Below, piece after piece: positions 61,901 to 64,000 of a stretch of DNA of 64,000 nt. The stretch spans positions 20,312 to 84,311 of the forward strand of contig JAKEFB010000034.1 of the NCBI GenBank assembly GCA_022616275.1, given 5' to 3'. Each line of letters begins with the position of its first letter. The stretch's first letter is position 1. Both the position numbers and the translations under genes were made by a program. A model generated the notes under the pieces. The model worked only from the letters and a program-made list of their open reading frames with translations, had not been told where the DNA came from and did not search any database. This stretch comes from Chloroflexota bacterium. Its GTDB lineage: Bacteria; Chloroflexota; Anaerolineae; Promineifilales; Promineifilaceae.

Positions 61901-62967
61901 GCGGTTACGACGAAAGTTTCGCCCCAGAGAGTGTGGATAGCGACACCATCTGGAACGGTCTGGCCGGCCGGGTCATTCACACCGGCAAACCCCACGTCAC
62001 TGGCAACGTCCACCACGAGACCAATTACATTGCCGCAGCTTTTGATACCCGCTCCCAGTTGACCATCCCTATCGTCCACAAGCAGCGGGTGATCGGCGCG
62101 ATTGTCATCGAGAGCAGCGAACCCAACGCCTTTGATCCTTATGAAGCGGAGACGGCCATCCGCGTGGCCGACCACGCCGCCGTGGCTATTGCCAACGCCA
62201 TCCTCTACCAACAGGTGATCCAGGCCAATAACGCCAAATCCGAGTTCGTCTCGATGGTTTCCCACGAATTGAAGACGCCCATGACCTCGGTGCGAGGCTA
62301 CACGGACCTGTTGTTGGGTGGGGTGACGGGCGAACTGACCGATAAGCAGCGGATGTTTTTGGAGACGATTTCGGCCAACGTGCGGCGGATGGGCACGCTT
62401 ATCCAGGACCTGACCGATATTTCTCGCATCGAGACCGGTCACCTGCGCATCTCCCCAGCGCCCATTTTCTTTGCCAACGTCGTCAGCGAAACGCTGCAGG
62501 TTACCCAGGCCCTGGCCGATGAGAAACGAATTAAAGTCCACCTGGAATTGCCGGTAGATTTGCCGCCGGTGATGGGCGACCAGGAGCGGCTGGTCCAGGT
62601 CTTGACCAACCTGCTGAGTAATGCCTGCAAATATTCGCCGCCGGAGAGCGACATTTACCTGACGGTGCAGAACGAAACGATGGCCGGAGAAAATGGCTCG
62701 GCCAATGGCCCTGCGCAACGGCCGGTGCTGCTCTGCTCGGTGCGTGATACGGGCTATGGCATCTCCGAGGCCGACCAGGCCAACCTGTTCACCAAGTTCT
62801 TCCGCTCCGGCGACTCTAATATTCGCCAGTCGCCGGGCACGGGGCTGGGGCTATCTATTACCAAAGGTATTGTGGAGCTGCACGGCGGCCGGATCTGGTT
62901 TGAGAGCCAGCTTGGCCAGGGAACGACCTTCCATTTCACCGTTCCCCAGGTTGGCGACGGGTCATGA
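58978..62967 (+). CDS. Membrane-bound multi-GAF sensor histidine kinase
   Basis: A 1329-residue kinase. Residues 1-400 are a membrane sensor of about eight helices, with a PDZ-like external loop (LVAVNGREVNDPGELQAIL) between the first two. Four or so GAF domains follow (for example ARGPASGDLVGTRLPIGTGLAG), then HisKA with His1096 in FVSMVSHELKTPM and HATPase motifs TNLLSNACKYSPP, DTGYGI and GTGLGLSITKGIV. It would report an envelope or ligand signal to an unidentified response regulator. No regulator is adjacent. Confidence 0.92.
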   Translation: MSQERFSQIRKWIGAAVLLVGSLLYLLLPVIAMRWAELPFPGFFLDPNLVVNSNGREGWPSSPERQVVGWPDRLVAVNGREVNDPGELQAILAEAQVGDEVALTFARPGNAQAAASRTETLPLIAFEPLDLWRFFWMPYLIGLLIFAIGAWTFIQRPDSEAAQLFIVFAAAAAWVIGGLFDALTTHTFLRFWVAAVCFAGALTAFVAMIFPHEVAFLRKWPLVRFVILLPVVIVAIWAQWWLFLPGDPWAYVVPWRAAFLLDGIGLLLTIGLMAYRGFGSRSPLVREQGQFILLASVAALGPVTFYLLRSFFAPTSLQGSFLVDPSFYLPPILFFPLAIGYTIIRYRLLDINVMLRKAITYGLLTGLLIAIFAGVVALISARLAPVIATDNPILLAVLVLFLTILFNPARERIQAAVDRLFFPGPVEFDALLRSFNRELTTAADIDQVAHALLRHAQMALPNADVQLYLPDSQFASYSGYQNGSGPVLDADSPLIQILKRESGAIYLAEERTWPAELRQHRQAVLELDAAVVVPMISDQRLLGWLALRNNGPNSHFYNQAELSYLNALADQSLIGLERVNVVRRLQERVAEMDLLSHFSQALNFTIAFDDLLELIYTNCQRLLGISDFMVALRNLDTGRIYPAFYLEDDERAREREGAHQVVEDPNILEVINTGQILLTEDTAGRSVIIAPLNAGANTLGALQTFYRQPGRRFRDRQQQLLSVFADRTATALDRWQANQQLERRAQQLEALNEVTRSLTATLDLDELLDLILDKAMDLLDTEAGTFMLVVESTGELEFRVARGPASGDLVGTRLPIGTGLAGTVAQTGRPILVNDVQSDRRWFSGVDASTEFVTHSILTVPLLRYREVLGVLQVINKRNGAPFDVDDQTLLTAFAGQAVVALENARLLLQTDEALQERVSELSLLQQLDRDLNTTLELEPVLNLTLDWVLRTCGGTAGAIVLVDDQERLKIITTRGYDESFAPESVDSDTIWNGLAGRVIHTGKPHVTGNVHHETNYIAAAFDTRSQLTIPIVHKQRVIGAIVIESSEPNAFDPYEAETAIRVADHAAVAIANAILYQQVIQANNAKSEFVSMVSHELKTPMTSVRGYTDLLLGGVTGELTDKQRMFLETISANVRRMGTLIQDLTDISRIETGHLRISPAPIFFANVVSETLQVTQALADEKRIKVHLELPVDLPPVMGDQERLVQVLTNLLSNACKYSPPESDIYLTVQNETMAGENGSANGPAQRPVLLCSVRDTGYGISEADQANLFTKFFRSGDSNIRQSPGTGLGLSITKGIVELHGGRIWFESQLGQGTTFHFTVPQVGDGS

Positions 62968-63062
62968 GTGCAAGCGCCAGGCGCTTCTGGCGTGGTCAGA
63001 GACCGGCCACAGCAAGGGAGCGGCGTAGGGAAATCGTAGGGTAAAATAGGACCACGATTAAA

Positions 63063-63090
63063 TTGACAATGGCTGTTTCAAGGGTATACT
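63063..63090 (+). promoter_or_regulatory. Consensus promoter of a small transcript
   Basis: Perfect TTGACA (63063-63068) and TATACT (63085-63090) with 16 bases between. The start site should fall near 63097. A terminator only 75 bases further means the main product would be short. Confidence 0.75.
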
Positions 63091-63102
63091 AAAGTTATGA
63101 AT

Positions 63103-63122
63103 GGTGAAACAATTGTCTCACC
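63103..63122. promoter_or_regulatory. Operator-like palindrome downstream of the start site
   Basis: GGTGAAACAATTGTCTCACC is palindromic except for one pair (A against C). It lies at about +7 to +26, a position where a repressor would block the promoter. It has no loop, which favours a protein-binding site over an RNA hairpin. Confidence 0.5.
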
Positions 63123-63144
63123 AACAACCAAATATCGTGAATGA

Positions 63145-63172
63145 ACGCACGCGCTTGGCGTGCGTTTTTGTT
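63145..63172 (+). terminator. Terminator of the small transcript
   Basis: ACGCACGC (63145-63152) pairs with GCGTGCGT (63158-63165), followed by TTTTGTTTT. Strong stem and T-run. Confidence 0.85.
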
Positions 63173-63218
63173 TTGTCGTCGCCCGTATCGGGCACCATAA
63201 TGCAGAGAGGAGAGAGAT

Positions 63219-63452
63219 ATGGATTATGGCATGATCGGCAAGATTGAGAAGGCAAAGATTTACGCCCAGGAACGAGAGCGGATCCATTTTGAAACGTTCA
63301 GGGTGAAAATCAACGGGGATAATAACGCCCACGTCGTCGAATATGAGCTTGGCAAGTGGCATTGCGACTGTGACTTCTTCACCTCTCGCGGTGTATGCGG
63401 GCACACAATGGCGATGGAACGCGTCCTGGAGAAGATGGTTCAAGTCGGTTGA
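63219..63452 (+). CDS. SWIM zinc-finger mini-protein
   Basis: A 77-residue protein made almost entirely of one SWIM domain: EYELGKWHCDCDFFTSRGVCGHTMAM with the CxCx(n)CxH zinc ligands. SWIM domains bind DNA or proteins and usually occur inside larger proteins. GGAGAGAG precedes ATG 63219. It lies after a small-transcript unit and before a hairpin, so it is probably a single-gene unit. Confidence 0.87.
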   Translation: MDYGMIGKIEKAKIYAQERERIHFETFRVKINGDNNAHVVEYELGKWHCDCDFFTSRGVCGHTMAMERVLEKMVQVG

Positions 63453-63490
63453 CGTTGACGTAGCGGCAAGAAAAAGGTTATAAATGAGAG

Positions 63491-63519
63491 CGTGCCCGGC
63501 CAGGCGGCCGGGCACGTTT
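63491..63519 (+). terminator. Hairpin after the SWIM gene
   Basis: CGTGCCCGGCC (63491-63501) pairs with GGCCGGGCACG (63506-63516) over AGGC, followed by TTTG. The short T-run makes termination moderate. Confidence 0.65.
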
Positions 63520-63536
63520 GCATCAGAGGAATAGAG

Positions 63537-63857
63537 ATGGAATTGGTGAAAGCGCTAACCGCGCACGTGGGGACGCGACCAGAGAAGTTTTACAAGACAA
63601 CGCTGTTCCAAAGCCAGGCGCTGCTGCTGGGCCTGAATTGCCTGGAGCCAGGCCAGGTGCAGGAACCGCACGACCACGCCGGCCAGGACAAGTTTTACTA
63701 CGTGGTCGAGGGCCAGGGTCGTTTCTGGCTGGGCAATGAGCGGGTGACGGCCGCAGCCGGCGACGTACTCTGGGCCCCGGCCGGCCTGTCCCACGGCGTA
63801 GCCAACGAAGGCCAGACCCGCCTGACCCTCCTGGTTGGGATTGCCCCAGCGCCATAA
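63537..63857 (+). CDS. Cupin-domain protein
   Basis: A 106-residue single-domain cupin. PHDHAGQDKFYYVVEGQGRF and GDVLWAPAGLSHGV hold the metal-binding His residues and the two cupin motifs. Such proteins may bind metals or small ligands or act as simple enzymes. ATG 63537 is preceded by AGAGGA; the longer frame begins in the upstream hairpin and is rejected. Confidence 0.88.
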   Translation: MELVKALTAHVGTRPEKFYKTTLFQSQALLLGLNCLEPGQVQEPHDHAGQDKFYYVVEGQGRFWLGNERVTAAAGDVLWAPAGLSHGVANEGQTRLTLLVGIAPAP

Positions 63858-63859
63858 AA

Positions 63860-63892
63860 AGTGTCAGGTGCCAAGTGTCAAGTGTCAAGTAA
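63860..63892. repeat. GTGTCAA heptamer array
   Basis: Four units (GTGTCAG, GTGCCAA, GTGTCAA, GTGTCAA) directly follow the cupin gene. They are the reverse of the ACTTGAC unit inside the YfhO-Wzx gene. No gene is visible in the remaining 108 bases of the window. Confidence 0.8.
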
Positions 63893-64000
63893 GGTACAGC
63901 AGCAATTCGAAATATGGCGTCAGTCAGGTTCAAGTTCGAGTTGAACGAACATGAATCGGAGAAGGGACTGCCAATCAGGAAATATCAAGTAACGCATCAA

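Larger units (their letters stand above)
63097..63172 (+). ncRNA. Short transcript (small RNA or leader), with possible 15-codon ORF
   Basis: From the predicted start at 63097 to the T-run at 63172. An ATG is at position one and could encode a leaderless 15-residue peptide (MNGETIVSPTTKYRE). The segment includes a near-perfect palindrome at 63103-63122 and ends in a terminator. It may be a small RNA, or an attenuated leader for the SWIM gene 47 bases downstream. Confidence 0.45.

Noticed and set aside
61699-62718. 339-codon minus-strand frame opposite the second kinase
   Set aside because: Antisense shadow without a promoter or ribosome site.
63078-63515. 145-codon minus-strand frame covering the small transcript and the SWIM gene
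   Set aside because: It crosses a promoter, an operator and two terminators on the other strand and has no family.
1-64000. CRISPR array or cas genes
   Set aside because: The tandem arrays have 6-8 base units and no unique spacers of 30-40 bases. No cas gene is present.
1-64000. Prophage or insertion sequence
   Set aside because: No integrase, transposase, capsid or terminase gene is seen.

Overview
The window looks like a chromosomal segment of a high-GC bacterium, most likely a Chloroflexota of the Anaerolineae type. This is inferred from content, not proven. The pointers are a Rieske / cytochrome b / dihaem cytochrome c cluster, very large multi-GAF histidine kinases, V4R and WYL proteins, several polytopic glycosyltransferases, and intergenic gaps packed with short tandem repeats. 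GGCCGG/CCGGCC words are conspicuously frequent. Nearly all space is used, and no gap over 300 bases lacks a recognisable element except as noted.

Layout. 1-10 kb: a UvrA with an N-terminal transglutaminase-like domain, a WYL regulator, an SDR oxidoreductase, a DUF433/DUF5615 toxin-antitoxin pair whose toxin is frameshifted, argS, dcd and a site-2-protease-like peptidase. 10-16 kb: tRNA-Val(UAC), then a Rieske, b6-type cytochrome b and dihaem cytochrome c operon with its terminator, then two opposing zinc-ribbon genes. 16-19.6 kb: a geranylgeranyl-reductase-like flavoprotein and a secreted PGRP-type amidase. 19.7-22.9 kb: a probable restriction-modification locus, with a large DPPY methyltransferase convergent with a PD-(D/E)XK nuclease that is translationally coupled to an ASCH protein. 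22.9-27 kb: a glycosyltransferase, a crotonase, an unknown protein and a CPBP-like membrane protein. 27-37 kb: greA behind a structured leader, then a surface-polysaccharide-type block (GT39-like, YfhO-Wzx fusion, DPM1-like GT2), a response regulator and a V4R protein. 37-42.5 kb: a GH1 beta-glucosidase, then a decayed UvrA-like gene with a truncated MerR regulator, an NTF2-like protein and an aldo/keto reductase. 42.8-44.7 kb: yebC-ruvC-ruvA. 44.8-49.7 kb: an S41 lipoprotein, an ECF sigma factor with a membrane partner, and an ABC exporter pair. 49.7-63 kb: two giant sensor kinases flanking a HerA-like ATPase and a polytopic glycosyltransferase. The end holds a promoter-operator-terminator small-transcript unit, a SWIM mini-protein and a cupin.

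The most unusual layer is not a gene. About twenty loci carry hexamer, heptamer or octamer tandem arrays, often as two inverted halves that would form a hairpin, plus dispersed palindromes such as the ACCCCGCAGGT hairpin. Most lie between genes, but several are inside reading frames without breaking them: the linker of the transglutaminase-UvrA fusion, the YfhO-Wzx protein and the GT39-like protein. Others supply stop or start codons. Together they suggest a spacer-repeat system that spreads into genes and may create fusions. The second notable item is the methyltransferase / nuclease / ASCH locus.
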